Counted from the stretch's first letter, positions 17,947 to 27,033 are shown. The stretch: DNA of 64,000 nt from Actinomycetes bacterium (GCA_021805205.1 JAJZFV010000016.1:1-64000), one strand, 5' to 3'. Notes: generated by a model not told the origin, from the letters alone. Made by a program: numbers and translations.

Positions 17947-18867
17947 GTGATAATCGCCTATTTGGGCCCAGAGGGGACTTCGGATCATAGGGCTATTTCG
18001 CTTTTGCGGAGCGTTAGTGACCTTGAACCACTTCCAATGACGTCGATATCGGATGTGGTTGAGACGGTTAACTTCACTCCGCAGCTACTCGGTATCATTC
18101 CACTGGAGAATTCAACTGACGGTGAGATGACGACTAATTTGGATAAGTTGATCTTTGAGGCGGAGAATGTTTTAATTCGTGAAGAAGTTGTCTTGGCAGA
18201 GAGCATAAATGCCTACTGCCTTGATCCTTCTATCCCTCCCGTTACGGTGGTCTCGCATCCGCTAATTCTTGATCTTTGTTCAAACTATATAAAACAACAT
18301 TCATTAACGGTACGTCACTGCTTATCTACTACCGAGGCAGCTCAGATTGTTTTAGATGAGCACGACCCCACGTTGATTGCCCTAGCCCCTCCTGTGGTGG
18401 GCGATGCATTTGATTTAGAACTGGTTGCCAACTCGGTTATGAATGTACCGGACATTCGGACGAGGTACGTTATGATCGGACGCGAGGTGGCTCAGCCCAC
18501 CGGAGATGATCGAACCTCAGTGGTTATCACCCCTAACAACGATCACGTAGGATTTCTCTCGGCGGTTGCAGCAAAGTTCGCCGAAAATGATGTGAACATG
18601 AACCATATACTCTCACGACCGCTAGCGGCCAAGGTCGGTAACTACTCGATGCATATCGTATTCGAGGGCCACATCACGGATTTAAAGGTTCAGGCGCTCA
18701 TGGCTGACCTCGTAACCCTTGATGCATCGGTAAAGTTACTTGGATCATATCCTCGATGGAGAGGCGTGGAGGTCTGTACTCCCTCACCAAATTTACCCAA
18801 GGGCAGCGTAGATCTGAATTTGGAAAGATCACTTACAATGCTCACTAGACCTCCAATTGCAAAGTGA
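17947..18867 (+). CDS. pheA: Prephenate dehydratase
   Basis: Converts prephenate to phenylpyruvate in phenylalanine synthesis. The catalytic PDT domain (about 1-180) shows YLGPEGTSDHRA, PLENSTDG and the TRYVMIG segment corresponding to the catalytic Thr-Arg-(Phe) motif. The C-terminal ACT domain (about 195-275) includes GFLSAVAAKFAENDVNMNHI followed by LSRP, equivalent to the allosteric ESRP. There is no chorismate mutase domain. The GTG at 17947 follows GAGAGGA. Only six bases separate its stop from tyrA, so the two form an aromatic amino-acid operon. Confidence 0.93.
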   Translation: MIIAYLGPEGTSDHRAISLLRSVSDLEPLPMTSISDVVETVNFTPQLLGIIPLENSTDGEMTTNLDKLIFEAENVLIREEVVLAESINAYCLDPSIPPVTVVSHPLILDLCSNYIKQHSLTVRHCLSTTEAAQIVLDEHDPTLIALAPPVVGDAFDLELVANSVMNVPDIRTRYVMIGREVAQPTGDDRTSVVITPNNDHVGFLSAVAAKFAENDVNMNHILSRPLAAKVGNYSMHIVFEGHITDLKVQALMADLVTLDASVKLLGSYPRWRGVEVCTPSPNLPKGSVDLNLERSLTMLTRPPIAK

Positions 18868-18873
18868 TAGACG

Positions 18874-19917
18874 ATGGAGATGGGTTCTTTTGGAGTACTC
18901 AACTTCGAGCGTACGCCAATCGCTGGTGTCATTGGGTTGGGGCAGATAGGAATGTCGCTATCGTTCGATCTGATTTCTAGAGGGATTGAGGTATTTGGCT
19001 TTGACAAGAATCCTCCAGCTCTGGACTTTGCGCTTCAACACGGAGTTAAGGTCGTTGAAAAGGTCGAAGAGATCTTCGACGTCGCAGACTTGATCTTTTA
19101 CGCTATTCCGGCTGGACAAATGAAAAGCGCTATCGCCCACATATCGGGGGTGAGCTTTGACCGGAGGGTCATAATTGCAGATCTGTGCTCTACGAAATTA
19201 GATGTTGAAAAAGTTTTTACAGAAGCATCTCTCGATAGGTCAAAGTTGAGTTACGTTGGTCTTCACCCCCTAGCTGGAAGCGAAAAAAGATCGTACTACG
19301 GAGCAGTGAAAGGACTCTTTGAGGGGCGGGTTATGGTGGTTGCAGTTGGGGCTTCAACCGACCTCATAGATGCAATATCTCTCGCCAAGCTGTTAATCGA
19401 CACCGCAAAGTGTCGAATAGTCTTTGCAAATCCCGCAACACACGACCGCCTGATCAACTTCACCATACAGATCCCTCACGTATTTGCCTATGTAGCATCG
19501 TCTTTTGCTAAGGAGGTCAAGGATCAGGTGGCACTCGAGATGTTTACTGGCAACTCTTTGCGGGATGTGATCCGTGTGGCTCGTAGCGACCCCGCTATGG
19601 TGGCCAGCTTCCTTTTCTCAAATCGTGAGATCCTCAAATCTACGTTGCGAAGTGCTACCGCACGTATTGAATCAATGATGACAATTTTGGAGTCGGGTGA
19701 TGAAAGCCAGCTGGTGGCTCTGTTGGATGACTATGCTCCAGCCCAAAGCAGAATCTCCTACGAGGCGACGACGCGACGAAGTGAAGCTTCGTTACAGGCG
19801 ATTTCGACTCTCATCGACGACCTCATATCTGCGCCATATATGGTTGACGATATAGAGATCGCCCCCAACGGTGATTTGATGCTCTCGCTGCTGCACCTTA
19901 GTGACGAAGTGAGTTAA
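18874..19917 (+). CDS. tyrA: Prephenate dehydrogenase
   Basis: A 347-residue NAD(P)-dependent enzyme of tyrosine synthesis. The N-terminal Rossmann motif is GVIGLGQIGMSLS. IADLCSTK and GLHPLAGSEKRSYYGA carry the conserved His and the Gly-Ser-Glu turn that line the prephenate site. The C-terminal helical domain spans about 175-300. The last 40 residues are unlike an ACT domain. It lies directly after pheA with a 6-base gap, and the membrane-protein gene follows 111 bp downstream on the same strand. Confidence 0.91.
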   Translation: MEMGSFGVLNFERTPIAGVIGLGQIGMSLSFDLISRGIEVFGFDKNPPALDFALQHGVKVVEKVEEIFDVADLIFYAIPAGQMKSAIAHISGVSFDRRVIIADLCSTKLDVEKVFTEASLDRSKLSYVGLHPLAGSEKRSYYGAVKGLFEGRVMVVAVGASTDLIDAISLAKLLIDTAKCRIVFANPATHDRLINFTIQIPHVFAYVASSFAKEVKDQVALEMFTGNSLRDVIRVARSDPAMVASFLFSNREILKSTLRSATARIESMMTILESGDESQLVALLDDYAPAQSRISYEATTRRSEASLQAISTLIDDLISAPYMVDDIEIAPNGDLMLSLLHLSDEVS

Positions 19918-20028
19918 CTCGCTATTTTAATTTTTGATATGGTTGCCATCACGGTGAAGCTTGCGATTTAGTCTCTTTGTGGGAGGATGATCCTCTTTAC
20001 TCTATATCTCTAGGGCCCTGGAGTTGAA

Positions 20029-20901
20029 TTGAATAGTCCTAAGAAGAGTAGGCAAATTTCGGTCTGGACCCTTTTGGTACGATATCCATCGAGGTTCGAA
20101 GAGATAGTGGTACTTTATCTCCTTCCCTTGGCTCATCTAAGGGCATTGCGTACGCGGCGCGACGATCTAAAGGTGGTGATAAAAAGGGGTAAGGTACGCT
20201 CTCTGGTCGATGGGGCCATAACAGGTACTTCGTTTTATGGCGCTGTACCAGCAGCCTTGGTCTCTGCAATAGTGACAAAGTTATATGAGTTTTCATTGAT
20301 AGCCATAGACTCTCACGAGCACCTAGATTCAAATATTCTCACCCTGCACTACCTAGTCGTTACAGATGTCTATCCAAGTCTCGATGAAGCGAGTAGGGCA
20401 GTCGTTCAACTGCGCGAAGTTCGCGATGAAAAGGTGAAAATATGGGAGTCAATTCGACAGATTCCAAAGTGGTTCTTGGAACTACTAAAACTCGCTGGAG
20501 TGCAGTATCGTTGGTATCGTAACTCGACGTTACGAGAGAAGATTAACCTTGTTCTGATGCTTATCGCATCCTTTTCTCCCTTTGTGGGGGCTCCATTTTG
20601 GGCAAGGTTTTATTATCAATCGAATTCGACTCTTGTTTCGAAGGCTAAGAAGCACTTTTCGACAGTACAGCCAGAGTTTCAGGGCCACCATCAAGATCCA
20701 TTTCGTCTACGCAAGGTAGACAACCTGATTTTGCTAGGCATTGTGATTTTGATGGTAGTTGCCTTTGCGGCAATCGTTTTGATATCGATAAGCCTTCACA
20801 TATCTTGGGGAAAGCGATATGAAATACAGATACTGATCGGTGATTTGCTCTTGGTAATATATTCAATCAGATTAGGTAGAATACTCTTCTCGAAGCGTTA
20901 G
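20029..20901 (+). CDS. Membrane protein of unknown function
   Basis: A 290-residue basic protein. Hydrophobic stretches occur near 65-90 (weak), 172-195, 235-260 and 264-284, so it is probably anchored by two to four helices, with a charged region of about 80 residues (VVQLREVRDEKVKIWESIR) between. The start is TTG at 20029 with GGAG six bases upstream. I recognise no family. It follows tyrA in the same direction, but a shared role is not implied. A hairpin lies just after the stop. Confidence 0.65.
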   Translation: MNSPKKSRQISVWTLLVRYPSRFEEIVVLYLLPLAHLRALRTRRDDLKVVIKRGKVRSLVDGAITGTSFYGAVPAALVSAIVTKLYEFSLIAIDSHEHLDSNILTLHYLVVTDVYPSLDEASRAVVQLREVRDEKVKIWESIRQIPKWFLELLKLAGVQYRWYRNSTLREKINLVLMLIASFSPFVGAPFWARFYYQSNSTLVSKAKKHFSTVQPEFQGHHQDPFRLRKVDNLILLGIVILMVVAFAAIVLISISLHISWGKRYEIQILIGDLLLVIYSIRLGRILFSKR

Positions 20902-20909
20902 TTGCCGAC

Positions 20910-20945
20910 TATCATAGACCTCGCCATGATCGGAGGTCGATGATA
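20910..20945 (+). terminator. Hairpin after the membrane-protein gene
   Basis: TATCAT-A-GACCTC pairs with GAGGTC-G-ATGATA around a 10-base loop, with one internal mismatch. It has no T run, so it may be a weak terminator or transcript-end stabiliser. Confidence 0.5.
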
Positions 20946-21087
20946 CGCCGAATCAAGAACAAACTATGGCCTAAAGCTGGAACTGAGAAGTATCTCGTTC
21001 TGATAAAGATGCAATGGCAGTTGATCTTTGGCGGCTATTTCGACCTGCCATATACGATGTGGGTCCGTTCGACTTTGTCGGTATTGC

Positions 21088-21384
21088 TCAAACTCTAAAT
21101 TGCAGAGACGCTCGGTCGGATATATTTGGTACAACTACGTTTCGCAGCAACTCTTGATGCGCATCCGACGTGTTGTATCTTTTGTAACCATCTTCGTCGT
21201 CAAATACTACTGTGACGCCGTAGTCGAAGTTGCCTTCTCTTATCCCAAGATCAACCCCAAATTCGTAACCTTTGTGGTCGGTAAAGCCGACACTTAGAAA
21301 TTTATAGAATTCTTCGTCAAAGGACTTTATAACCGCCTCTTTGTTGTCGGACGATATCTTGAAGAGTGCAATGTGTCTTATCAT
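21088..21384 (-). CDS. Dabb (stress-responsive alpha/beta barrel) domain protein
   Basis: A 98-residue single-domain protein with the Dabb pattern: MIRHIALFKI at the N-terminus, GVDLGIREGNFDYGVTVVF in the middle and YNTSDAHQELLRNVVVP at the end, forming a ferredoxin-like dimeric barrel. Members include stress-induced proteins and polyketide cyclases, so a specific reaction cannot be given. AAAAGG precedes the ATG at 21384. The SDR gene begins upstream on the same strand at 22185 but ends 54 bp before this start, so they may be co-transcribed. Confidence 0.85.
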   Translation of the reverse strand: MIRHIALFKISSDNKEAVIKSFDEEFYKFLSVGFTDHKGYEFGVDLGIREGNFDYGVTVVFDDEDGYKRYNTSDAHQELLRNVVVPNISDRASLQFRV

Positions 21385-21438
21385 TTCAACTACCTTTTAG
21401 TAGCAACCAACGTTGGGAGCTCTTTCACTTAAGGGATG

Positions 21439-22185
21439 TTACAAGAGGTTGGGAGTAGATCCGCCATCGATTGTAATTGCCTGACCTGTTATGTACCAAC
21501 TCCACTTTGAGGAGAGAAATGCGGCAACTTTGCCAAAACTTTCAGGATCTCCAAGTTTTTCCGTTGGCGTCTCCTTGCTTCGGTGAGACGGGTCTCCACC
21601 TGCGAGAGTGATAAGGCGGTCAGTTAAGTGAAGTCCAGGTAGAAGTGAATTTACGGTTATTCCAAATGGAGCAAGCTCATTAGCAAGGCTCTTCAAGTAT
21701 CCGGTAAAACCCGCTCTCGCTGTATTCGATAGCGCCATATTCTTAGCTGGCGCTTTGACATAAAGCGAGGTGATTGCAATGATTCGACCGAAATTATTAG
21801 CCTTCATGTAATCGATGAAGTAAGAGGCGATTTCAATTTGAGACAACAAGTTGGCCTCAAGGGCTCCTCGGTACTCTTCCGTAGTCTTCGACGATGCGGT
21901 TCCTGGGTTAGGGCCGCCACTGTTGGCAACTACGATGTCGACCGGTCCAAATTCTTTATGTACGCGCCCTAGGACTTCCTTTGTCGAATCTACGTTCGAA
22001 ATGTCAGCCTCAAAGGTTTGAGTAAGGCCACCAAGTCTTTCCTTTGCCGATTTGAGCTTTTGAGTACTCCTCGAGACGAGAGCTACTTCTACCCCCTCTT
22101 CAACTAGCGCAGCGGCAGTAGCGAAGCCGAGCCCACTACTGCCGCCGGTAATCAATGCACGCTTTCCAGTTAGATGTAGATCCAT
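21439..22185 (-). CDS. SDR-family oxidoreductase
   Basis: A 248-residue short-chain dehydrogenase with TGGSSGLGFA at the NAD(P) site, VANSGGPNPG replacing the usual NNAG loop, and a C-terminal TGQAITIDGG. The catalytic Tyr-Lys position reads SLYVKAPAKNMALSNTARAG, without a canonical YxxxK, as in the 3-oxoacyl-ACP-reductase-like subgroup carrying SNSGGP loops. Catalytic competence therefore deserves caution. The substrate is unknown. It sits between the Dabb gene and the secreted protease gene, all on the reverse strand. Confidence 0.83.
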   Translation of the reverse strand: MDLHLTGKRALITGGSSGLGFATAAALVEEGVEVALVSRSTQKLKSAKERLGGLTQTFEADISNVDSTKEVLGRVHKEFGPVDIVVANSGGPNPGTASSKTTEEYRGALEANLLSQIEIASYFIDYMKANNFGRIIAITSLYVKAPAKNMALSNTARAGFTGYLKSLANELAPFGITVNSLLPGLHLTDRLITLAGGDPSHRSKETPTEKLGDPESFGKVAAFLSSKWSWYITGQAITIDGGSTPNLL

Positions 22186-22247
22186 ATCAGATAACTCTAG
22201 CTAGATAGAGTGCAAGCCTCTATTGATGGAAAGCTTCTGCGAAGCTT

Positions 22248-23927
22248 TTAGTTAAGGCATCCAGCTGCTCTGCCTAGTTGAGCAAGTCCGGTAAGGTCGC
22301 CCGACTGGTAGGTGTTTAGCGATCCTTGTACGTAGGGGTACATTATTTCGGACCTACTTGAACTGTGGCCCAGTCCGATTACATGGCCGAGTTCGTGGAG
22401 GACTAGATCTACCTCTTGTGCCTGCGAAAGCGGGTAGGAGGTAGTGATGGCGGCCTGCCCGCTTACTGCTTGATACTGGTGGTAGGTACTGTTGTACGTG
22501 ATGTCTTGTCCGCCCATTCCAACATCGTTGCCCGTCGGGAGATAGTCGGTTTGGCCGTTTGACTCCCAGGCAATAAGTATCGGGTTTGGCTGTCCGCTAG
22601 AGGTATAGGCAGATCTTCCTTGAGTTGGTAGTTCTGAGGTTGTCCCATCGTATTGGAACGTCATCCCAGTGGCCTGGGATAGTTCGGCAAATACATTCTG
22701 TACGAGTTGCATCCCGTATGACGGAGCGTTCGTGATGTTTACGACGTAGTGAATCGTCTGGCACGGGTTCCATCGAACAGGATAAGGGGAAGAGGAGTTT
22801 TGATACTCTAGAAAGGAGTAGGGAGCGTTCGGAGTGGCACTAGGAGCCCATGGCGATCCACTAAAGCTCATGGTGCTCATATTCTGTGCTCCCAAACTAT
22901 TCCAAGTTACCCCAGTTGATGGAACTAAAGATCCCGCTGTCGAAGAGGACTGATTGGTGGTAGCCGGTGGACTGTAGGGCGTTGATGCGTTGAACTGGTA
23001 AGTTGCGCCATCGGAGCCAGCAATGTCGTAACCGCTATTTGTGGCTTCGATTCCAACGATGTTATAGATCCCCTGGCCACCGGTCGATCCATAGAATTTG
23101 GCATCTCCAAAGGAGAAGATGCCGCCATCGGAGGCGACTAACCAGTATCCTGCACCAGTGCCGGTACTTGCTATGCCAACGATTGGGCTCGTTAAAGTCA
23201 TTCCACCAGTCGATCCATAGAATTTAGCATCTCCAAAGGAGAAGATGCCGCCATCGGAGGCGACTAACCAATAACCTTTTCCATCGGGGGTGGGTGCCAT
23301 GCCAACGATTGGCTTGTTGAGGGCCATTCCACCAGTCGATCCATAGAAGGCGGCATCACCGAACGAGAAGATGCCGCCATCGGAGGCGACTAACCAATAA
23401 CCTTTTCCATCGGGGGTGGGTGCCATGCCAACGATTGGCTTGTTGAGGGTCATTCCACCAGTCGATCCATAGAAGGTGGCATCACCGAACGAGAAGATGC
23501 CGCCATCAGAGGCGACTAACCAATAACCTTTTCCATCGGGGGTGGATGCCATGCCAACGATTGGCTTGTTGAGGGTCATTCCACCGGTCGATCCATAGAA
23601 CTGTGCCCCTCCGTAACTGAATATACCACCATCGGAGGCCACAAGCCAGTATCCATTGCCACCAGGAGTAGCGGCTGTACCTACTATTGGACGATTCAGG
23701 TTTGGAATCGGACTTGTTAGGAGCGATGGTGAAACTGGTGCTGAAACGGCGTCCGTTACACTTCGAACCGTATGGCCGGTTGCCGTATTTTGTACATTAT
23801 TGCTGATGGAGATGGTGTTAAATGCCATCAATGCGAGTGCGGCGGATAGAGCAACGCCAGTTCCTCTTCGGACTATCGACCCTTTGCCGTTTACGAGAGC
23901 TAACCTGCTTTGGTCGCGTGTCGTCAT
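22248..23927 (-). CDS. Secreted matrixin-type zinc metalloprotease with tandem repeats
   Basis: A 559-residue exported protein. A basic start and hydrophobic helix (about 22-42) form a signal peptide or anchor. Residues 79-289 are five repeats of about 42 residues built around [20 protein letters not shown], with a decayed sixth copy. A Ser/Thr/Pro linker leads to a protease domain from about 375. The metzincin site [11 protein letters not shown] starts at residue 511 (ligands His511, His515, His521; Glu512) and the Met-turn is SEIMYP. The repeat resembles those of other actinobacterial surface enzymes and probably forms a beta-propeller-like or wall-binding domain. GGAAAGGA precedes the ATG. 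Confidence 0.88.
   Translation of the reverse strand: MTTRDQSRLALVNGKGSIVRRGTGVALSAALALMAFNTISISNNVQNTATGHTVRSVTDAVSAPVSPSLLTSPIPNLNRPIVGTAATPGGNGYWLVASDGGIFSYGGAQFYGSTGGMTLNKPIVGMASTPDGKGYWLVASDGGIFSFGDATFYGSTGGMTLNKPIVGMAPTPDGKGYWLVASDGGIFSFGDAAFYGSTGGMALNKPIVGMAPTPDGKGYWLVASDGGIFSFGDAKFYGSTGGMTLTSPIVGIASTGTGAGYWLVASDGGIFSFGDAKFYGSTGGQGIYNIVGIEATNSGYDIAGSDGATYQFNASTPYSPPATTNQSSSTAGSLVPSTGVTWNSLGAQNMSTMSFSGSPWAPSATPNAPYSFLEYQNSSSPYPVRWNPCQTIHYVVNITNAPSYGMQLVQNVFAELSQATGMTFQYDGTTSELPTQGRSAYTSSGQPNPILIAWESNGQTDYLPTGNDVGMGGQDITYNSTYHQYQAVSGQAAITTSYPLSQAQEVDLVLHELGHVIGLGHSSSRSEIMYPYVQGSLNTYQSGDLTGLAQLGRAAGCLN
22983..23693 (-). repeat. Tandem 126-bp repeats inside the protease gene
   Basis: Five full in-frame copies and one degenerate copy. 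Copies two to four differ by only a few bases over long stretches, so recent duplication or gene conversion is likely. Copy number may vary between strains. Confidence 0.9.
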
Positions 23928-24156
23928 CGGAATCCTTTCCCTAAACCAACTTCTAAATATAAAAACGACACAGAAAGTGGTTATCTTGAGAAATTGAAGC
24001 GCGATTAGTGAAAAATACTCTGTGGTTGGCCTCTATCGAGAGGTATAAAGTCACAAGAAGTGGTAAAAGTCACACTTAACTAGGAAATATCACAGTGCAA
24101 CGGTGGCAGTTCGGATTACGGCTCAAATGGTTTGATTCGCAAGTGAAAGATTAAAT

Positions 24157-24189
24157 AAAGAAGCGCTCGTGGGGAGCGAGCGCTTCTTT
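24157..24189 (-). terminator. Rho-independent terminator of the 24.2-kb stress gene
   Basis: A perfect 13-bp stem (AAAGAAGCGCTCG with CGAGCGCTTCTTT) around a 7-base loop, 38 bp after the universal stress protein stop. On the reverse strand it is followed by a T-rich tail. Confidence 0.88.
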
Positions 24190-24226
24190 ACCGGGTTTGG
24201 GGGTTAGTGTTTAGGTCTGGTGTGAG

Positions 24227-24676
24227 TTATTTTTCAGTATGTCTCTCAGGATGGATGACTACGACAGGTGTCTTTGCATGGTGGACAAGCTGCTGCGAGA
24301 CCGATCCAAGAAGAAGTCCGGTAAATCCGCCGTGACCTCTCGAACCTACGACTACCAACTTCGCGTTCTTAGCCTCTTCGATGATGAAGTTGGCAGGGGA
24401 GCCTTCTCCAAGCTTGGCGTTGATCTCGATTTCTGGGTAGTTTGCTTTGGCCTCTTTTACAATTCCATCGAGTAGAACCTGAGCATCGCGCTCGTAATCG
24501 TCGAGTTGACTTACATATCCGGAGTAGGCGGCCTTTGGGATACCCCAAACATGAAGGATCGCAAGTTCGGCTCCTCTTAGTTTTGCCTCCTCGGCTGCGA
24601 ATGCTACTGCAGCAGTGGATGCCTCCGATCCATCGACTCCAACAATAATTCTGTTTGCTCTTTCTGCGGAGGTCAT
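24227..24676 (-). CDS. Universal stress protein (UspA fold)
   Basis: A 149-residue single Usp domain. It has IIVGVDGSEAS at the first strand, LAILHVW, and the ATP-binding loop GSRGHGGFTGLLLGSVSQQL matching G-x2-G-x9-G-(S/T), so it belongs to the nucleotide-binding branch. It is cytoplasmic. GGGAGATG precedes the ATG. A DosR-type operator-like dyad lies 82-101 bp upstream (24758-24777), and the gene is clustered with a DosR-like regulator and a second Usp. This mirrors the many Usp genes of the mycobacterial dormancy regulon. A hairpin terminator follows. Confidence 0.93.
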   Translation of the reverse strand: MTSAERANRIIVGVDGSEASTAAVAFAAEEAKLRGAELAILHVWGIPKAAYSGYVSQLDDYERDAQVLLDGIVKEAKANYPEIEINAKLGEGSPANFIIEEAKNAKLVVVGSRGHGGFTGLLLGSVSQQLVHHAKTPVVVIHPERHTEK

Positions 24677-24757
24677 TTAATCATCTCCCTAATTTCTCTG
24701 ATATATCCATCTTGCTTTTTCTGGTGCTCTGCTTCCTAGAAGCGAACTTCCCATTTT

Positions 24758-24777
24758 TGGGGGTAATTAGTCCCTAG
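24758..24777 (-). promoter_or_regulatory. DosR-type operator-like dyad upstream of usp
   Basis: On the reverse strand the 20-mer is CTAGGGACTAATTACCCCCA. Compared with the mycobacterial DosR consensus TTSGGGACTWWAGTCCCSAA, the left half-site GGGACT is exact and the right half keeps CCC. It matches the box at 26939 at 14 of 20 positions. Its position 82 bp before the usp start suits activation. Confidence 0.6.
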
Positions 24778-24808
24778 CAAATCAACTAATACTTTTTTAC
24801 CGTGATCT

Positions 24809-25129
24809 TCAAAGTTTGACGACTCTAACCGCGGTACCGTAGGCACAAATTTCAGTTCCCATCTGTGCCATCTCGCTGGTGTCGAAGCGAAATGCGACAA
24901 TCGCATTCCCGCCTTTTGAAATGGCTTCTTCGATCATTCGTGATGTCGCCTCATTTCGACTCTCGATGAGGTTTTTTGTTAGCCCCCTGAGTTCACCGCC
25001 AACTATAGCCTTCAAACTTGCACCCATTTGTGATCCGATATTACGTATCCGGACAGTCAAACCAAAGACTTCTCCAAGAACTTCTTCGATCTGGTATCCG
25101 GGTAGATCGTTCGCCGTAGTTATGAGCAC
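24809..25129 (-). CDS. YbjQ/UPF0145-family protein
   Basis: A 106-residue protein of the UPF0145 heavy-metal-binding-like family. It shows TANDLPGYQI near the start, GGELRGLTKNLIESRNEA in the middle and GGNAIVAFRFDTSEM before the last strand. Members form pentameric rings; the biochemical role is undefined. The start is GTG at 25129 with AAGGAG seven bases upstream. It lies 132 bp upstream of the universal stress gene on the same strand. The operator-like dyad sits between them, suggesting that usp has its own promoter. Confidence 0.9.
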   Translation of the reverse strand: MLITTANDLPGYQIEEVLGEVFGLTVRIRNIGSQMGASLKAIVGGELRGLTKNLIESRNEATSRMIEEAISKGGNAIVAFRFDTSEMAQMGTEICAYGTAVRVVKL

Positions 25130-25721
25130 AATTTCTCCTTGAATGCAACTTTGCCCTCTTGTCCAGAGGCTTAAGTGCTTGTCCTTTGAAGCTCTTAGGT
25201 TGAATCTACACTAGATGTAAAGCGGATGCTAGGAGATATTTGACATTTATGGAAATAAATTAACTGTGTGAATACCTTTAAAAGTAAAGTTGTGGTAAAC
25301 CGCTAGAAGACATAATTCTGGATTAACTTGGCTTTTAGCCCGTGTTTGCGGGTCATTCCAATTGCCGCCACGGCGCCATTGCTTTTAAAAAGTTGGCTGG
25401 TGTTTGAAGGGTGCGCTATTCGTTAGACGCGGGGCGCACTTGAGCCGTCCTGATGCAAAAGTAGCATCAGGAGTTTCGAGGCTATAGCTCGCGATGTCTC
25501 GCTAGGCGAATACGTGGCGTTTTTGGATGAAACAATGTGACTCAGATGAAGCGCCAAAATCAATCGTAGCAGTTCTTTCAAGTGCACTTAGGTGCCTATT
25601 CCCGTAATCGAAGTAGTTCACTTCGCCCTATCAATGACATTATGACCATGGTTTCGCGTGGGAGGCTAACCCTAGCCCCGTGTAATTTGGTTAGTTTTTT
25701 GACCGGATGTGACCTTCAGAC
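25130..25721. other. 592-bp region without a recognisable gene
   Basis: No convincing reading frame on either strand. An 8-bp hairpin (CCTGATGC, 7-base loop, GCATCAGG) lies at 25449-25471, without a T run. The stretch separates the ybjQ-like promoter from the 3' end of the DosR-like gene. It could hold a non-coding RNA, but I see no complete promoter-terminator pair. Confidence 0.5.
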
Positions 25722-26378
25722 TTAGTCCTTGTCTCGCATCCTCTTACGCTCTGATAAACGAGCCGCATAGGCTGCTGCTTCGCTTCGATGCCCCATCTCG
25801 AGCTTCGAAAGTAGATTCGAAACGTAGTTTTTTACCGTTTTTTCGGCTAAGAACATTTCGCTTGCAATCTGACGATTTGTCATACCTTCGGAAATGTAAT
25901 TTAGGATCTTGCGCTCTTGGGCAGAGAGCCGAGATATGAGCTCATCCTCTGGTTCGGGTGATCGAAGGCGAGCTAGCACCTTGGCCGTCACGGCTGGATC
26001 AAGTAGGGACTCACCTTTGGCCACTCTCCGAATCCCATCGATTAGGTCGCTAGAACGAATCTGTTTTAGTAGATAGCCCGATGCGCCGGCGAGAATCGCC
26101 GAGAAGAGAGCCTCGTCATCGTCGTATGAAGTTAGCATTAGACAGCCAATGCTCGAACTTTGAGCTCGAATGTCTCTACAGAGTTCGATTCCATCTCCAT
26201 CGGGTAGGCGCACATCTAATATGGCCACGTCGGGGTGTGTCGCTGGAATTCTGCTCAAGGCGTCGTTGACATTCGCTGCCTCGCCTACCACCTCTAGGTC
26301 TTCTTCTAGGTCGATTAAACTCGCTAAACCGCGTCTTACGACCTCATGGTCGTCTACCAGAAATACTCGTATCGTCAC
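25722..26378 (-). CDS. DosR/DevR-like NarL-family response regulator
   Basis: A two-component regulator of 218 residues, almost exactly the length of mycobacterial DosR (217). The receiver domain has VFLVDDHEVVRRGL (acidic Asp9/Asp10), the phospho-acceptor Asp55 in AILDVRLPDGDGIELCRD, LTSYDDDEA and GYLLKQIRSS with the conserved Lys. These strings follow DosR closely. The C-terminal LuxR-type HTH includes LSAQERKILNYISEGMTNRQIA and AEKTVKNYVSNLLSKL. GTG at 26378 is chosen because the receiver begins there; the frame extends to 26528 without homology. No sensor kinase is in the window. Nearby usp and cytochrome genes are the presumed targets. Confidence 0.9.
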   Translation of the reverse strand: MTIRVFLVDDHEVVRRGLASLIDLEEDLEVVGEAANVNDALSRIPATHPDVAILDVRLPDGDGIELCRDIRAQSSSIGCLMLTSYDDDEALFSAILAGASGYLLKQIRSSDLIDGIRRVAKGESLLDPAVTAKVLARLRSPEPEDELISRLSAQERKILNYISEGMTNRQIASEMFLAEKTVKNYVSNLLSKLEMGHRSEAAAYAARLSERKRMRDKD

Positions 26379-26482
26379 ATCTCTATACACTAGCCCTTTG
26401 AATCGTGGAATTTGAGTTGTGGTAGGCGCATTTTTTGTGCAACTATTCAATAGGAGTAGATGATTCAAGGGTGAGGGGTTCC

Positions 26483-26899
26483 ATGATCCGTTCGATGGCA
26501 GTGGCATTTGATCAAAGTGACGAGGCACATGATGCGCTTTTTATCGCAATTGATCTGTCACATCGACTCGCAATACCGCTAACTGTCATACATTCAGTGG
26601 GGCTTTTGGAGGTCGCAAGTCGGGATTCGAGTGGTGATATCGGTGCAATTGAGGATTCTGTAACCAAAATGTGTCGAATGTTGGGCCTCAATTTGGGGGA
26701 CCTATCCATCGAGTTGAGAACACTCGACTCCTCTCCGGTGGAGGGTGTAAAACTTCTAGTCGATGATGAAAATATCGATCTTGTCGTGGTTGGCTCGCGA
26801 GGTCATTCTATAGATGATTCGCTATTAGGTTCCACCTCTCATCAATTGATTGAACACCTAGGTCGCCCCGTCCTAGTTGTACCTCGAATGAAAAAATAG
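26483..26899 (+). CDS. Universal stress protein, divergent from the DosR-like gene
   Basis: A 138-residue Usp domain: SMAVAFDQSDEAHDAL at strand 1, TVIHSVG, DLVVVGSRGH and the loop SIDDSLLGSTSHQLIEHL, giving G-x2-(G-like)-x-GS(T). The first Gly of the ATP loop pattern is followed by His-Ser-Ile in place of Gly-Gly, so nucleotide binding may be altered. I start at ATG 26483, where GAGGGG lies four bases upstream; GTG 26471 and TTG 26435 are in-frame alternatives. It shares a 104-bp divergent promoter region with the regulator gene and is followed by the operator array of the cytochrome genes. Confidence 0.88.
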   Translation: MIRSMAVAFDQSDEAHDALFIAIDLSHRLAIPLTVIHSVGLLEVASRDSSGDIGAIEDSVTKMCRMLGLNLGDLSIELRTLDSSPVEGVKLLVDDENIDLVVVGSRGHSIDDSLLGSTSHQLIEHLGRPVLVVPRMKK

Positions 26900-26906
26900 A
26901 GGCCAA

Positions 26907-26958
26907 TAGGGACTTTCATGGGACTTGCCGCACCGCAATTAGGGACTTATTCCCCGAT
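26907..26958 (+). promoter_or_regulatory. DosR-type operator array upstream of the cytochrome b operon
   Basis: Three direct copies of GGGACTT start at 26909, 26920 and 26942, that is 11 and 22 bases apart, one and two helical turns. The last is part of a dyad (26939-26958, TTAGGGACTTATTCCCCGAT) matching 15 of 20 positions of the mycobacterial DosR consensus. The array ends 75 bp before the first gene of the operon, a suitable place for activation. Confidence 0.68.
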
Positions 26959-27033
26959 GTATCCTTGGAAAATTCTGTGAGAATGTAAATAGTCGAAGTA
27001 TTAGAGACTTTGAGCAAGTAAGAGGGTGGTGAA

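Noticed and set aside
22983-23693. Regular repeats that could suggest a CRISPR array
   Set aside because: The repeats are 126 bp, contiguous, in frame and encode a repeated protein domain; there are no unique spacers or cas genes.
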